NCBI GenBank assembly: GCA_963169105.1
Contig: OY720640.1
Location: 57,413,527-57,477,526 of the forward strand
Direction: 5' to 3'
Origin: Ceriagrion tenellum
Taxonomy: Eukaryota; Arthropoda; Insecta; Odonata; Coenagrionidae
Length of the DNA stretch: 64,000 nucleotides
The notes under the pieces are model-generated. The model did no database searches, was not told the origin of the DNA, and worked only from the letters and a program-made list of their open reading frames with translations. The translations under genes and the position numbers were made by a program. Positions 37,593 through 50,706 of this stretch are shown here, one piece after another (position 1 is the first letter of the stretch; each line of letters opens with the position of its first letter).

Positions 37593-38676
37593 CGTCGTCC
37601 TCTGGCCTCTTCACTATCGTATTTTTAACTGCAGTCATTTAAAGAAAAGCAGTGATTTAATGATTTACCACTGGTAGAATATTTAGGAAAAAGTATAGTC
37701 GCGCAGTCAACGCATATTCAGTTCCAAAAGATATCCTTTACAATTCAAATATTTGTTTTAATCCTTATCTTAACACGAAATTCAATTACTGCCTTCAAAC
37801 ACCATCAGGAATAATTAAAAATGTTCCACAAAATAGTGATGCAATACAGTAAAAGTTTTAAGTCAAAAAATAACCACCAACATGTTCGATGCAAAGGGAA
37901 AAGCTTTCAACATAATCACTATAAGTTATGATAAGGGGAGGCTAATATTCCGACAGGCAAAAAATAAATATGAACAATATTTTATATTAATTCGATCAAT
38001 TCACCTTCATGACTAAAATGTTTCAAAAATAATTATAAGTCATGTACAGCAAAAAAAACCGACGACTGTAACCAAAAGATTTCACTGCAAATAGTTTACA
38101 AACGAAATTCATCACTGCGCAGGTTTTCGATTGCAATCACCAAGAACCTGCACGGTATTGAGCAAAGGGCAGAAGCGTTTACCAAGATCATAGCGACGTT
38201 TCACTGCGGGAAAACCAATTTTGCATGCATGGAGCCTGAGGGAAGAAGCGGGTACCAGAGGAGGGATGAATTTGGCCGCCAGTTGGCGCCGAGTCGGGAT
38301 AAACAGTGCGGAAGGAAGCCGACGGTCGCAGCAGCCGATGAGCGAGAGAGGGAACGCTTTGAGAGTGAGGGAGACAGAGGGAGAGAGAGGGAGAGTGAGG
38401 GAGAAAGAGATGGAAGCAAGAGAGAAAAACAAAAGCAGTCGGAACGGCGGGGATGAGATGCGAGGAAAGAGTCGATTCATTTGCATCCGATGGGTCCACC
38501 TGCGACTCGCTGCCAAAGGGAGATGGGTTGGGAGATGATAGAATATGACGCAAGAGTCCTTTTCATAGGAGGCGGATGCCAAGGGACCCCGGAAAGGGGT
38601 TGCATCTTCCCGTTTGACGTAGTTTGAGCAAAGTAGAACCGCAATCATAATGGAGACCATATTCGAATTATAATTT
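37593..38676. other. No gene seen; GA-rich island at 38220-38460
   Basis: The minus strand is open for 182 codons at 38112-38660. The product is Ser/Leu/Pro-rich low-complexity sequence over GAGAGA-type repeats, so I do not call it a gene. Confidence 0.45.
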
Positions 38677-39177
38677 CTAAACTTATATGGACGAGCGAAT
38701 CAAATTTGTTACGTTTCAAAATCATTGCAATATCTCTTTTCTAAGAGGTTTTACCATTTAGTTGCTACGCTGAACAGAATTGTAACGCTTCGGATTAAGT
38801 GTGTGGAAAGTTGCGTCTCATTCGGCGTTTTCTCAAACAATTTGAATAAATAAATAAGTGACATTATTCACTGACGATAGCGTGCATAGTGGAGCTCAGA
38901 AATAAATAGTTTCAGCTGTCATATGAAGAAAAAATTGAGATAGTTTAAAAAAGGTGCGTTTTGAAGGTAATGTTGCAGCATACCTTTTGTAATTATTATT
39001 ATGTAGGGTATTATTTTAAATTAAATAGACACAATACAAATGCGTCACATGCCAAAATAAATGTTATTATAAAAAAATGCTATTTTTTAAAACGCTTAAA
39101 CACCACTTTGGAAAAACAAATATAGTACACTATTTTTTTCATGCTTATGTTTCATAATTCTGTCCATAGAGGGTTGA
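38677..39177. mobile_element. MITE with TTAA-type ends, copy 2, inverted
   Basis: Reverse-complement relative of 11034-11504. The right end is CCATAGAGGG followed by TTGA (39164-39177). The left end TATATGGACGAGCG corresponds to CTCTATGGACGAGC of copy 1 but is mutated. Internal blocks match in order, such as GACAGCTGAAAC and AGAATTATGAAACAT in the reverse sense. Confidence 0.7.
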
Positions 39178-39490
39178 TTTCTGCAGCTGTAGAAAGCATG
39201 AATAAAATATTGAATAATAAAGGACGTAATAGTATACTTCAATATGACTGAATTTCTAAGTAAATTAAAATAACCACATAAGTCTTAAACTCGACTCATT
39301 TTTTTCGCGCGGTACGTTTTAAACTCGTGTATAGCGGAAGGTTATCCTGAAAAAAATTGCGGCGGTGACATTATAATGCTAAATATTTATTTGAAAAAAA
39401 TAGATGAGAAAACATATTAACTACTACTAGTTTTTTGAAGATCTAAGGGTAAGAAATTATTTTTCTTAAACAATGCCTCTCCATAGTGCA
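39178..39490. other. No gene seen
   Basis: AT-rich, nothing recognised. Confidence 0.4.
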
Positions 39491-40165
39491 TACACGTACA
39501 TCTACAACCACATCTACATCTACATTACAATTTGCGAGCCGCCGCATGGGCGAGTGGCAGGGGGTGTTAGGTCACCAGCCGTGTAAAGGTGTACGTTTTT
39601 GGGAGATGAAATGGTGACAAGTATTATAGGATTGTATTTTGTGGAGCTCAATTTTTATTGTGGTCGCTTACTGTGCGCGAAAAGAACGATTTTTTGTACC
39701 TATCTGTTCGGCAGTGTATCACTCTTATTTTGTCCCATCTGTCAGACAGAGAGATGTAGTGAGCAGTCATGATGATATTCTCTGTGTTACTCTGAAAAAT
39801 ATCAGTTCTTAATTTCTTAAGCAACCTAAGCCGAGCGTGTAGCCTTTGAGTCTCTAGGGGCTCCCACCTTAATCCCTATAAAAGTTGTGAGACACTATAT
39901 GTACGCTTGTAGCAGTTTTTAACGAAGCGCGCTGCTTTCCTTTGTATGTTATTAATTTTTTTGGTTAAAACTTCATGATCAGGGTCCCAAATGCTCGCGG
40001 CGTATTCGAGGTGTGGCCTAACCAGAGCGAAGTAGCTTCTCTCTTTGAATTTTTCATCCGATGACCTTCTTATTATACGTTTAACAAAACCTAGTTTCTT
40101 ATATTCTGTTTCACATATGTTTTGTATGAGTATTATATCAGAAGTTAAGCTAAGCTACCATTTCT
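39491..40165 (-). pseudogene. L2/CR1-like LINE 3' fragment, copy 2 (best preserved)
   Basis: Read on the minus strand from about 40140: KLGFVKRIIRRSSDEKFKER, ALVRPHLEYAASIWDPDHEV, NNIQRKAARFVKNCYKRTYS, VSQLL, LRWEPLETQRLHARLRLLKK, NTENIIMTAHYISLSDRWDK and RTDRYKKSFFSRTVSDHNKN. This is the C-terminal part of an L2/CR1-type reverse transcriptase with very few breaks. The 3' UTR has the ACACGGCTGGTGACCTAACA and GCGGCGGCTCGCA blocks and ends in a TAGATG-type tail (39491-39528). The polymerase palm and endonuclease are missing (5' truncation). It is the reference copy for the fragments at 24905, 45790 and 51120. Confidence 0.85.
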
Positions 40166-42250
40166 CCTTTAAAAGGTCCGGTGTTTTTCCTCTAATATCT
40201 CAGTAAGTAGAGGGGTAAGGGGCTGATATTTTGATATCATCGGAAGGATGAGATAGTTTTCTTTAATATGAGACAAACTTCATCGATTTCTAGGTGAAAT
40301 GATATTTCGCTCAAACTACGTTAAAGGACTTTGAGCCAGTTTACTTGTGAGCAGCGGAGTTATGCTCCAGCTTAATAGAGGTAGAGTTCATGATTCAATA
40401 ATATACCTCACAACGGAATGTTACTTTATCCTATTTCTCGTGAACTTCCCAAAGAGTAAAAGGTGTGCTGAGAATACTCAAAGATCTACTTATAAAATTA
40501 ACTAAGAGCCACTGACGGAAAACTACAAAGTTCTTTTTTGTCATCATTTTTCACACCTGACTTCTGTTCAATTAATTGAAAACCTGTTTTCAAAAGTAAT
40601 TTCAAACATTTCTGAAACTACTTCGTGTGGGAAAATTTTGTTTGTTTGTGAAAAGGTCTAATATATAAAAAGTGTAGTTAGAGGACAAATATGTAGTAAA
40701 TATGAGGTTATAGAACTAATTTAGAAAAATAATTTGCGAATATATCTACATAAAATTGATAGATTGCGAATATATACCATTTGATAAAATCCTTAACAAA
40801 GATAAAAGCGCATTTGATAGGGTGAGGGCAAACAGTGACGTACGATCGCCACAATTGCAACCACTATATCGAAGCTTGGCAATAAAGGTTGCGCCATAAA
40901 GAAGAAAAAACGTGATTTGAATTTATACTTCGCGGGAAAATCGCTTTGAAAAATTCATGTGGGAAGGGAATAGGAACTATTAGCTTTATTGAGTCGGAAT
41001 GGAGTAGAATCAATGATATAATCCCGTTTAGTTCCACCAGGGGCTTACTGAGGGCATCATCAGCATTGGAGATAGATTAGCAATAAAGGCATTTTAAATC
41101 ACAAAACATCGATAGATAAATGAGTATAAAATTTTATTTTATAATCTTATTTTCACATTTTGACAATGCATCAATCTTTCAATCATTACGGTAACGGTAG
41201 ATAAACGGTAGATTCACTTCCTATTCACCAAAGCCATTAAATTTTATAGAAAAACCACTGCGCTTGCAGCCATGTATGCAATGAGTCATAACCTAAATAG
41301 TTGATAAAAGATAAATGACATCTCTCATTGTCAAGCATTCATTTTTCCTGTCCTATAATTTCACGTTCACATTATATTTCAACTGCTATAGTTTCGAGTG
41401 CACACAATAATGTTTCTAGAATTCACCAGCAGGGGCAGTCCTTAAACAAAAGCATATTGGCTATTTATTTATGTCATTTTAATAAAATAATGTACAATTT
41501 CAAGCCATTAAAAACCGCGAGACCTTTCTGCGAAAATATGAGTTAGACATGGAAATTTTGGGCAAATTATTACCTCGACTGTTTCGGAATGAATTTTAGC
41601 CTCCAAAAATGAGTTTCCAGGGAAATTTGGGTATCAAGCAAGAGGAGAGGAAAGTCCACCGAAAAAGGAGTCGGCTATAGGGAATATTGTTTTTATTCCG
41701 CCAAAAGTTTCTCGCATTGGAATCGGAAACAATCTCATTTAAAAGTTTACAGCATTGGCGGTGAACCTAATTCCGAATGCTCTGGTACTCTCACCCTCGA
41801 TCAGCTCCAGTAGTGGAAACGACACAAGAGGAGAGCAATGCTGCCACATATTCACCTCTCAAATCAGTCCTAGAAAAGTCAACCGGACTCTATCGAAAAT
41901 CTATTTATCCCTGGAAATGAAGGAAATATGGAAAGCAGATGATACTCTGTCAAAAAATTCATAAAATTGCTTTTCTCTCTGCAATAAGAATGGTATAAAA
42001 GAGGAGAGACCAACGACTTTCCTCAGCCCTTTCCCTCCAGACTCCGTTGAGAGACAGACAACTTCGACATATTTAACCATCCATGTTCCTGATGTAAACA
42101 GAGGAATGCCTGTCGTTAAAGCTTTCTCAAGTATAACTAAAATGAAAAGCTGTACCTAAAAAGACATCACTGATTTTGGGAAGCTTTGAAGAAATGTTTC
42201 ATAACTTTAAGGAAACATACTCTGCAGGGAGAGTTTCCTACTTGGTAGAA
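40166..42250. other. No gene seen
   Basis: No coding similarity. At 41031-41064 the minus strand reads CTGATGATGCCC and GGTGGAACTAAACGG, possibly a degraded hammerhead-like motif (GCCC/GGGG stem, GAAC for GAAAC). Confidence 0.4.
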
Positions 42251-44776
42251 TTAACCTCCTCGGTCCTAGCGTATTGTATACAAAACACAGGCGTTTGAAC
42301 TTTTTCCCGCTCAACAACGCAAAATATTGGCAACGTCACTTATTCAGCGCTTGCTGATAAGTGGCAGCATTATTAAGAAACTGGATTCACAGAAATCGCC
42401 CGTCGCGTGTCAGAGACATTAACTCTGCAAACATGGCTTCAAACGCAAAACGTAAGTATTAAGAATTTGCATTTAAATTGATTATATAACTTTTAAAGTT
42501 TATTGCGAAACAATATAATATTACGATATCCTAAATTCTAGTATTTCAATTACCTAATAAATTATCGTATCACATTGAGTTCAAATAACTTGTTCCAGTG
42601 ATCTGCATGTAATTACAGCTATATGGTATACAATACATTAGGTCTTTCACCCTGTACCACTACTATTCTTTTTATAGGTCGTATAATTGACACCGATATA
42701 GTTGACCTGTTATTTGATTCGGAGCTTAAAGAGCTTTCCGACGACAATGATGACAACCGTATTCTATTAATCAATCCAAGGCCTATTGAAAGCGATAATT
42801 CCGATTTATCTTATGACGAAACTGGAGATGGAGGTGGTCGAAACTCAGTCCTCTCAATTGATACTAGTGTTAATAATTGTCGGAACGTATACCTTACCTT
42901 GAAGTTATTTTCAGGGCAACCCCACTAAGGCTCTATATCTATACAAGGCCCTGGGTATATGTCTACTGAAGCCAAGGCAATAGGCTTACCCTTTTCCAGG
43001 CTTGGGGTGTAGCCTACTCCAGGCTAGCTCATCGGCACAGTCTAAACTGAAGTCCAAACTCTATACGTTATAAATGTTATACCTAATACTCAAGTATATT
43101 AATTATACTCAAGCCAAGGCTTAGATCAACCAAGACAAGGCATTTTTAAACACTTTTAGTCCTATGTATTGCTTTACGAGCTGACCCTCACGAGCATAAG
43201 GGTGGCACATGTATATGTACATTTTGTTTCCTGGCAAGCACGTACCAAAGTACAATCTAAGCAGCACAATTGTAATGGTTGCAGCAATATTTTACACCTC
43301 CGTTATTATTTCAGATTCGATCGTGCCCAGTATACATACCAAGGACACAAGCCTTCCTCTACATCACAGCCTGGTGCTATTGTATCCAGAACACCAATTC
43401 ACCGAAGTTTGCGTTGTAACATTCGAGTACAAACTACTTCTATCACATCAGAGGACTCAGATACGGATGAGTTTGCTGCACTTATGCAGAAACGGAGAAA
43501 GGCCAATACTGCACCACTGCCCATTACTGCACCTCGAGTTACCCGTGCCACAAAAAACACGAATGTAAATATAGCTGCTCCTAGTGTTTAAGCTAGACAG
43601 CAGCAGGCAAAACCTATACCACAAGTACGAAGAAGAGAGATATGAGACATACTCTTCAATTCATTGCAATACCACCAGCACCAGTATTTGAAGACCCTCA
43701 CCAGAATCCAATTGAAAAATCACCCATTGAATATTTCTCCAATTATTTAGATTATGACCTCATTGAAATATTGTCATGCTGTAAAAATGAGCGGGTAATG
43801 GTTGAAAAAGGAACAGTATAAGGGACAACCCCATTAGAGATGCAAACATTTGTGGGTATAAGTATTTAGCATATGCGTTGCTTCATTCTCATTCATCAAC
43901 TGATAATGACGACACATGAAAAAGAAGATGGCACTGTTCCTGGCAGATATAATGCTGTGAAACCTCATCCACCCGACGAACTGCGTAAGAAGGGATCAAT
44001 TCATCTGCCAGAAATTCTTAATAAGGAATACAAACCTACTCGTTGCCGGCTCTCTGGGTGTAGTAGTACTTCAGCACGAGTTCGTTGCTCTACTTGCAAG
44101 ATCCATCTTTGTTTGACCACAAATCGAAACTGTTTTTCACTGTATCACAAAATGTAGCAGTTATGTAACTCTGTATTTACCATCCATAACCAGTAATCTA
44201 TCAAAATGTATAAAACATTTCCTAGATTGTTCCTTGTAAATTTTGTTGGTGTTGGTTTTCCTGATTTGGTTGAGTCTATCATTTTATAGATAGTACGTAA
44301 TGTAGTTTACTTTATAATTATGAAGTGTAGTTCTTCGTTATAATCTACTCTGTATGTAGATTTACAGCCTTTAGATGACGTTTTAGATTTTTTTATATTT
44401 GAAACCTTCGGTTTTTTCTCTTTACATTTTAAACCATGAAAATTATTGTAATTATTCACGTAAACGCTGACAGTTAATAAAAATACAATTAACAATTATA
44501 TGAATAATTCATATTTCTAAATTATTATTTGAATTTTGTAACATTAGATGGTACAATGAGACCATTAGGGTAACTCAGGAAACTCATAAATTTAGTACTT
44601 TTATCCAACACTGAAACCCAATGTATTGTATACCATACCTCCCACATAAAAAAACCAGTTCTTCAAAAAACATTTTTTTTTCAAATATATGTTGTTTACT
44701 AACATCTATTTAGCAAGAATCAATTAAATTAAGACAAAAAATAATGCTGGATATGTCTCTGGACTGAGGAGGTTTA
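42251..44776 (+). mobile_element. piggyBac-family element, internally deleted
   Basis: The left TTAA (42251-42254) is followed by CCTCCTCGGTCC. The right end is GGACTGAGGAGG (44761-44772) followed by TTTA, one base from the expected TTAA. The 12-bp terminal repeats differ at one position. A second inverted pair, TGGTATACAATACATT near 42624 and AATGTATTGTATACCA near 44622, lies further inside; subterminal repeats are common in this superfamily. The 2.5-kb span contains broken transposase pieces in the plus direction. Confidence 0.85.
42433..44157 (+). pseudogene. piggyBac transposase pseudogene lacking the DDD core
   Basis: A short first exon MASNAK(R) ends at a GTAAGT donor (42451/42452). 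A TTTATAG acceptor at 42677 continues in frame into RIIDTDIVDLLFDSELKELS, the acidic N-terminal region of piggyBac transposases. A second likely acceptor (TTATTTCAG, near 43320) precedes FDRAQYTYQG, and more acidic sequence runs to a stop at 43591. After a frameshift, SPIEYFSNYLDYDLIEIL and TPLEMQTFVGISI (43720-43870) match the start of the conserved transposase domain. Two in-frame stops interrupt this stretch. The text then jumps within a few residues to GTVPGRYNAVKPHPPDELRK and the Cys-rich zinc domain RCRLSGCSSTSARVRCSTCK (44041-44154). The roughly 300-residue catalytic part in between is missing. Known: the family uses three catalytic Asp residues in that part. Inferred: this copy cannot encode an active enzyme. 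Splice sites are by eye. Confidence 0.85.
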
Positions 44777-45789
44777 GACCAAAAGATTATTATAGATTAA
44801 GTTACATTTTTATGGAAATTTTTCTGGAAACTTTTCTGGAATTTTCTGCAATAGGAAATCACCTGGAATTCCAGTGTTTGGTGCATATAATTGTGCATAA
44901 AAGAAAACTTGTCGGCACTAAACCTAGGGGAAGACCGCAAAGCAACAATTAGTGCCATTTAAAGACTGTTAACGAACCAGTAATACAGAGTTTAACTCCG
45001 AAAAAGTGAAACATTTAAGAGTACGTAACGACTTCTCCGGACCCATCAAAATTTGACAGGTCGTAAAAAGGTATTTCAGTGAAACTTTAATCACCTGCAT
45101 TACATACCGCGAATGGGAACAAGTTGACCAATTGTGCTAATGAAATTCTGATCAACCTTTAATTTCTTTGAAACTCTACTTTCGTTTGACTGTCATACTT
45201 TAGCGGTGAGTCGCCAGAACTATTAGGGAGTCTTATAAAGTCTTAAGGTTTATTTCGAAAAATCATTTGTGAAACATAATAAATGTAAAATATGAACAAA
45301 AGCTTGTTTATTATATGGGTGGTAACACGTTACAAGACAAACCGGGTCTGTATATTAGGGTGGTTCGAAAAAAGGCTTTTCTAGCAAACCGTTTCCCGAG
45401 GGGTGCCAAACCTAGTCTTTTGGTATGTCTAGGAAGTCCGCACAAGATTATTCCGCAGGGTTGAGGCTTTCCACTCTAACCTGACAAAAAATGAGTTTTT
45501 ACGAACATTTTCAGGAATCATCGACTTTTTAAGGGTTTTTCTTCCATATTTATTGAAATATTGTTTTTTAATTTTTACTCTCAGCAAGATTTATAGAAAA
45601 TAGTTCATTTAACACATTTCTGTTGATATTTAGGGAATATATATGTAAAAGTTTTATTTCAGAGTATTTAAGGTCGATTTTCACTTATTTTTAAGCATTT
45701 TTCATGAGTTTTCGAAATTTTGTCAAAATGTTGTTTTTTATCAGAAAACAGTCTACTAACTCTCGATTGTTCCCTTCAAAATTTCTCTT
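44777..45789. other. No gene seen
   Basis: TAGGGTGGTTCGAAAAAA at 45356-45373 looks like a transposon terminus, but no partner end was found. Confidence 0.35.
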
Positions 45790-46203
45790 TTGGAAATGAA
45801 ATGGTTACTTGTATTATAGGAGTGAATTTAGTGGAGCTCAATTTTTATTGTGGTCGCTTATTGTTCGCAGAAAGAACGAGTTTTTGTACCTATCTGTTCG
45901 GCAAAGTAGCTCTCTTATTTTATCGCATCCGTCAGACCTAGAATTGTAGTGAGGAGTCATGATAATATCCTATATGTCGTTCTGAAAAATCAGTTCAAAA
46001 TTCATCAAGCAAACTAAGTCTAGCGCGTACACTCCGAGTCTCAAGGGGCTCCCACCTTAATCCCTCTCAAAGTTGTGAGACATATGTACGCCCGTAGTAG
46101 TTTTTAACGAAGCGCGCTGCTTTCCTTTGTATTTTATTAATATTTTTGGTTAAATCTATTTGGCCAGGATTCCAAATGCTCGCGGCGTATTTGAGGTGTG
46201 GCA
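45790..46203 (-). pseudogene. L2/CR1-like LINE 3' fragment, copy 3, both ends lost
   Basis: The minus strand shows the same coding segment as 39491-40165, from PHLKYAASIWNPGQ-like (near 46200) through RYKNSFFLRTISDHNKN-like (near 45850), with stops and indels. It lacks the conserved 3' UTR block and tail, and it stops abruptly at 46203, where unrelated AT-rich sequence begins. Confidence 0.75.
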
Positions 46204-49200
46204 AATTAAATGTTTATGAATTGCCATGGGATATTTCTTCAGAAGAGCTAGCTAAGTACGAACAGATTATAAAAAAACAGTAATTGAAAAACTTTATTTA
46301 CTATTCTTTTGGACATCAAAATTAAACAAAGAGGGGAAATACAATGAAATCAACTTTAAAAAGTAACAGCATCATGTAAAATACTATCAATAAACTAAAA
46401 TGAGGTATATACCGTTTTTCTACGACAATTAGAAGCAAAAATAAAAGTTTTATGATTTACGGCACGTATTCTTAGCAAAAATGTGAAAAAATAAACAGGA
46501 GAACGGGGAAGACATTTCCAATCATGTCAACTTACGCAGGCTGTTAATGACCACGTTGTGAGTACATTCATTATGACGGCTCATTGCTGAATTTCGAAAT
46601 TTTAAAGTAAAAATAAGGGAGACTAATAACATACCTAACGTTCGGCCTGCATCGATGTAGGAATGGATGTAAGAGAAGAAAATGAAAGATGATTCGCTAC
46701 AAGAGCAAATACAACATTGTACAATATTAGTGACAAGACTGATTAGGGCATTGCCCTTTGACGCACTCTTTTCTCTTCACCAAGGAGAAAAGACCACCTC
46801 GTTGCGATGACTGTGATTGCCCTCTGAGCGTGCGGCATAATCTGACGGAGTGAGAAAAATAACGGGTTGTGTGCAACAGGCTACAGTTAGCGAGAGACAT
46901 GGGGTCCATCTTAGGCGCTCACTTCGATGCCCTTAATCGCGTTTTAATGTTTTTAAATGAAACTAACCTTTTCAGTAGTATTTTTAGGACATTAATGCTC
47001 TTTTATCTTTGACTTAGGATTTACTTCAGTTATTTTACTACATTGCCAAGTTCAATTCTAATAATTTTATAAATATGACTTGTAGTGGTGCAAAATGACC
47101 ATGCCGTCGACGCAACCTGCATAAACAAATACTACTACTACAAGACTGAAAACGCCAAAACTGGCAAACACACTTAGCCGAAGCCTTCGACACTGGGCTT
47201 CATGAATTACTGGCACTCAAATATACGTAAAAAAGCAATTATCACTTTATGTTTCTAGCAGGTTTAAGTTGAAAATTTTATCATATCTCACGATACAAAT
47301 ATTACATCCCTTTAAGGGAAAACTCAAAGAGTAGCATTATTTATTCAATACAGTACGATTTTCAGCGTTAAAAGACAGAATAAAAGTTCACAAAGATATG
47401 ATCAGGCTGCCAAGTAATTCACCCCATTGAACCACATGAAATCTAGTTTACACTTTTTTTCACCTGTGCATTATAAAAGAATCCTGAGATATATTCCCAA
47501 AACTCGTTTGGTAGTTGATATTCGCTTCCATCTTCCATGGCGACTGAATATGTAGACAGAAAAATAGCGACAAAGCCTAAAAAAATACAGAAATGCCGAT
47601 AAAAAGCAGTGGATCACAAAACGAAAGCATACGTTGGATGAACCGGCGTATTCATGAATGATAACTGACTCTCCCGGGTTTTGGCAGGGCCCATTAGCGA
47701 CACCACAAAGGGCTTCTGGGAAGAAATTCCAGAGTAGGACGCGTCGGGCGTCAAGCGACGACAAACGAAAGGTCATGGGGCGATGGTTCAAAAGAACGAC
47801 CAAAATCGTTCGCTGGAGGTGAGGAGGAAAACGAAAGTAGGCAGATGATGGAGATAGGCAGATAATAAAGAGGGAGATAGCTTGGATAAAAAGGGAAACA
47901 AATGGGAAAATAGGCATTCCGTGAACGGAAGGGGATATGAAAGTCTCGCGAGAGAACGAGAGCGTGGTAGAGGTGGTACGACGGGAATATGTAAAGGGGA
48001 TGAGCCTCGGGCGAGGGAGATAGTTGAGAATGGTGGGAAACTGTTTCCGGGAGGGGAGTCCTTTGCGCCAGTTGACGAGAGTTTTTCAAGATGACTCGTT
48101 CCCGAGCCTTACGGAAAGTAGGCCGGGAAATCGGGAAAAACTGGATACAGAGCTCGACAATAAGTATTGTTTACAAGACTAGGCAATAAATATTTGCGAT
48201 TTTCAACTAGGATACATATTCAAAACGGGCGGTTGCTATTACCCTTCGATAACGATCAATAACATCAAAACTGGTCGTATTAGATATAAAATTATATAAC
48301 CTCGGGGAACAGAGCCAATAGTTCTTCACTCGCCATGCATATGTTCCTACACTTCAGTTCAGAGATAATATTATCATATTGTGACCAACGCATATTGTCA
48401 TAACTACAGACAGATGGAATTTAAGCGGGCATCTGTCGTAGGGAGGACACAATATGATAACCGAGATGATGCGGTATTTTCCGATTACTCTTTCCTGAAT
48501 ATGGTGATAAGTTGATAGGGAAATCGGGGAAACAGCTAATTCAACCCAATTATAGCACTCAAATGTAATTCTCCTGGAGACGGTAGGTCTCTTGAAGTAA
48601 TAGAATGTAATATTCATATCGATAACGTTTGCAAATGTATATTCAAAAATATAACTATGCAGTGCATAGGAAATTACATAATTACAAATAAATGTTCTCT
48701 AAAAGAAATACTCTCACGAAGAAATAAGGATACATTATTAAAAAGAGGCTGAGAAAGTGTAGTAAAATTAAAAGTTTTAGGATACTTCATAAAATAGATA
48801 TCTTTATGATACCATTTATCTAAGCTTAGGTGATACTGTTTATCTGATCTAAAGTGGTCCTCTACAAAGTGATGAACAATAGCAGGATTAGCAATGAAAT
48901 CATTGTGAATCTTTATTATAAAATCTTTGCGCAGCCCTTTGAAAATTTGCGAGCACCCCGACAACTGATCTTGTTTCTCCGCACACACTAAAGCAGCAAT
49001 CGCAAACCTGTGACACACCAAATTACTATTTTTTAAATACTCTTATTAAAAACATTCTTAAGTTATTTCATCATATCTCTACTTTTAACTTAATAACATA
49101 ATATACAATATAAATATAATACAAGAGAATATTTTTTTCACTTTTGATTTCAAGGCAAAAAATACCGGCTGCAATTAGTAAACTTATTATCAAATCATAA

Positions 49201-50148
49201 AACCAAAAGTATAGATGCCGTTGTCACCAAGGATTTTTTACTTTTTATTAAAGTAAAATTAATTTAAGAACATTATACAATAATATTTAATAATCCTTGC
49301 CGCATCCTTTTCCGTACGACAGGTCAATACTGAAGTTCTAGTATGCGACAAACTAGTAATAAAATATTGCGTTAAATGGGGCACGCATATACGTAGTTGT
49401 TGCCGACCGCTGCACTAAGATTTTTCTGTGAAATAACAGTCAGCGCATTGAGCCATCTTCAATGATGATCTACGAAAAAATTGAAGACAATCGCGATTTC
49501 TGGATTTTAGGAAACAAGATTTCCCAGTCTCGAATACCGAACGTTCCAACAAGTCGGGAATTCGGAAACCCTAGCCGAGAGAGGCGAAGATGGGATAGGG
49601 AGTGGGTTTAAGGGAGAGGAGTCGGAACGAGGAAAAAGGAAAAACCTCCTTCAGGGCGTCCCCCATCGGCACCGCATGAAAAAAACACAGCGCGGGGATT
49701 GGCGCGACGTAGGCAACGGAGATGAACCCGGGCGTGTCGGCGGAAAATGATCGGAGGAACGGGAAGACGAAGAAGAAAAAATACGGCAACCATGAGGGAG
49801 AGAGAGCATTGAGTGAGGGATACGAAAGAAGGGGAATCACATTGGGAATGGTATTTTTCCCGAAGAGGAGAGATACCTCGGAGCTTCTCCCATTTTGGTG
49901 GTAAAGGTTAGAGATGGCAGTAGGGAATAGCCTACGGCTAACGTATAACCCATGAACTATTATATTCGGCGCCAGGATGCGTTGACTTCTGCGGATATTA
50001 TAAACCATGTACTACAAAATTGTGCAAAAAATGCTCAAGAAAAATTTAGGATTAAATGACATTAATCAGGAATAATGTCTGTGTATAAATGTGTGAAGAA
50101 GTCAGTTTATTCATTACTTAAGGAAACATCAACAACAACGGAGAAGAG
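46204..50148. other. No gene seen; two purine-rich islands
   Basis: Islands at about 47760-48080 and 49560-49900. Minus-strand open frames over them (148, 112 and 145 codons) yield Ser/Pro/Phe/Leu-rich sequences without a domain. The minus-strand frame at 48674-49021 (115 codons) is not over an island; it also shows no family I recognise. Confidence 0.4.
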
Positions 50149-50706
50149 TCAGAAATTAAATATAGACTATAAGCAGCTGACAGATGTTATTGGAGCCTAA
50201 ACAAACTACTTAGCAAATTGCTGTGCAAACACAAAACAAAAAAAGGATCTATAAGGCCCTATTACAGCCCATAATACTCTACGGATCTGAAGTATGGTCC
50301 TTAACAAAGTCCTCAGAAAGAATACTCATCACTTTCAAAAATAATGTTCTAAGGAATATTTTTGGACCAATTCGCGAAGAAAAGGTTTGGAGAATAAGAA
50401 AAAATAGAGGACTGAGAAAAAGTTAAACCGATTCTGACATAACAGCCATTTTAAGAAGCATACATTTAACATGGCTGGGCCACGTATTAAGAAGGGACAA
50501 TGACAATGTGGTTAAATAAGTCCGGAATGGTAAACCTGATGGGAGAAGGACTTTGGGAAGACCCAGACTACGATGGAGAGACCAGGTGGGAAAGGACCTG
50601 AGACGAATAGGAGCAGGGATGGAGACTGCCGAAGATAGACAAGAGTGGAGGCGAATCGTTGGCGAGGCCAAAAAACATCTTGGGTTTATGCGGCCACAGG
50701 AGTGAG
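50149..50706 (+). pseudogene. LINE C-terminal fragment with GHVLRR/RPRLRW block
   Basis: KKRIYKALLQPIILYGSEVW and LRNIFGPIREEKVWRIR (50240-50400) are the thumb region seen in endonuclease-RT LINEs; compare YGCQSW and LRKIYGPVQDE at 8321-8662. After one break, LTWLGHVLRRDNDNVVK, RTLGRPRLRWRDQVGKDLRR and IVGEAKKHLGFMRPQE run to a stop at 50704. One in-frame stop lies after NVVK. It is 5'-truncated near 50149. It is related to, but not the same family as, the LINE at 8046-9658, whose terminal block reads GRPNTRWMGNIREDLR. Confidence 0.75.

Noticed and set aside
38112..38660. 182-codon open frame on the minus strand, the longest in the window
   Set aside because: The product is Ser/Leu/Pro-rich low complexity and lies over GA repeats on the plus strand. 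Overlapping frames on both strands are open too, so it reflects composition.
43209..43568. 119-codon frame inside the piggyBac element
   Set aside because: Shadow of the transposase frame at 43320-43591, which has the acidic composition expected.
45356..45373. TAGGGTGGTTCGAAAAAA as a transposon end
   Set aside because: No inverted partner or target duplication located.
47471..48089. 148- and 112-codon overlapping minus-strand frames
   Set aside because: Same composition effect over a purine-rich island; no domain, no splice context.
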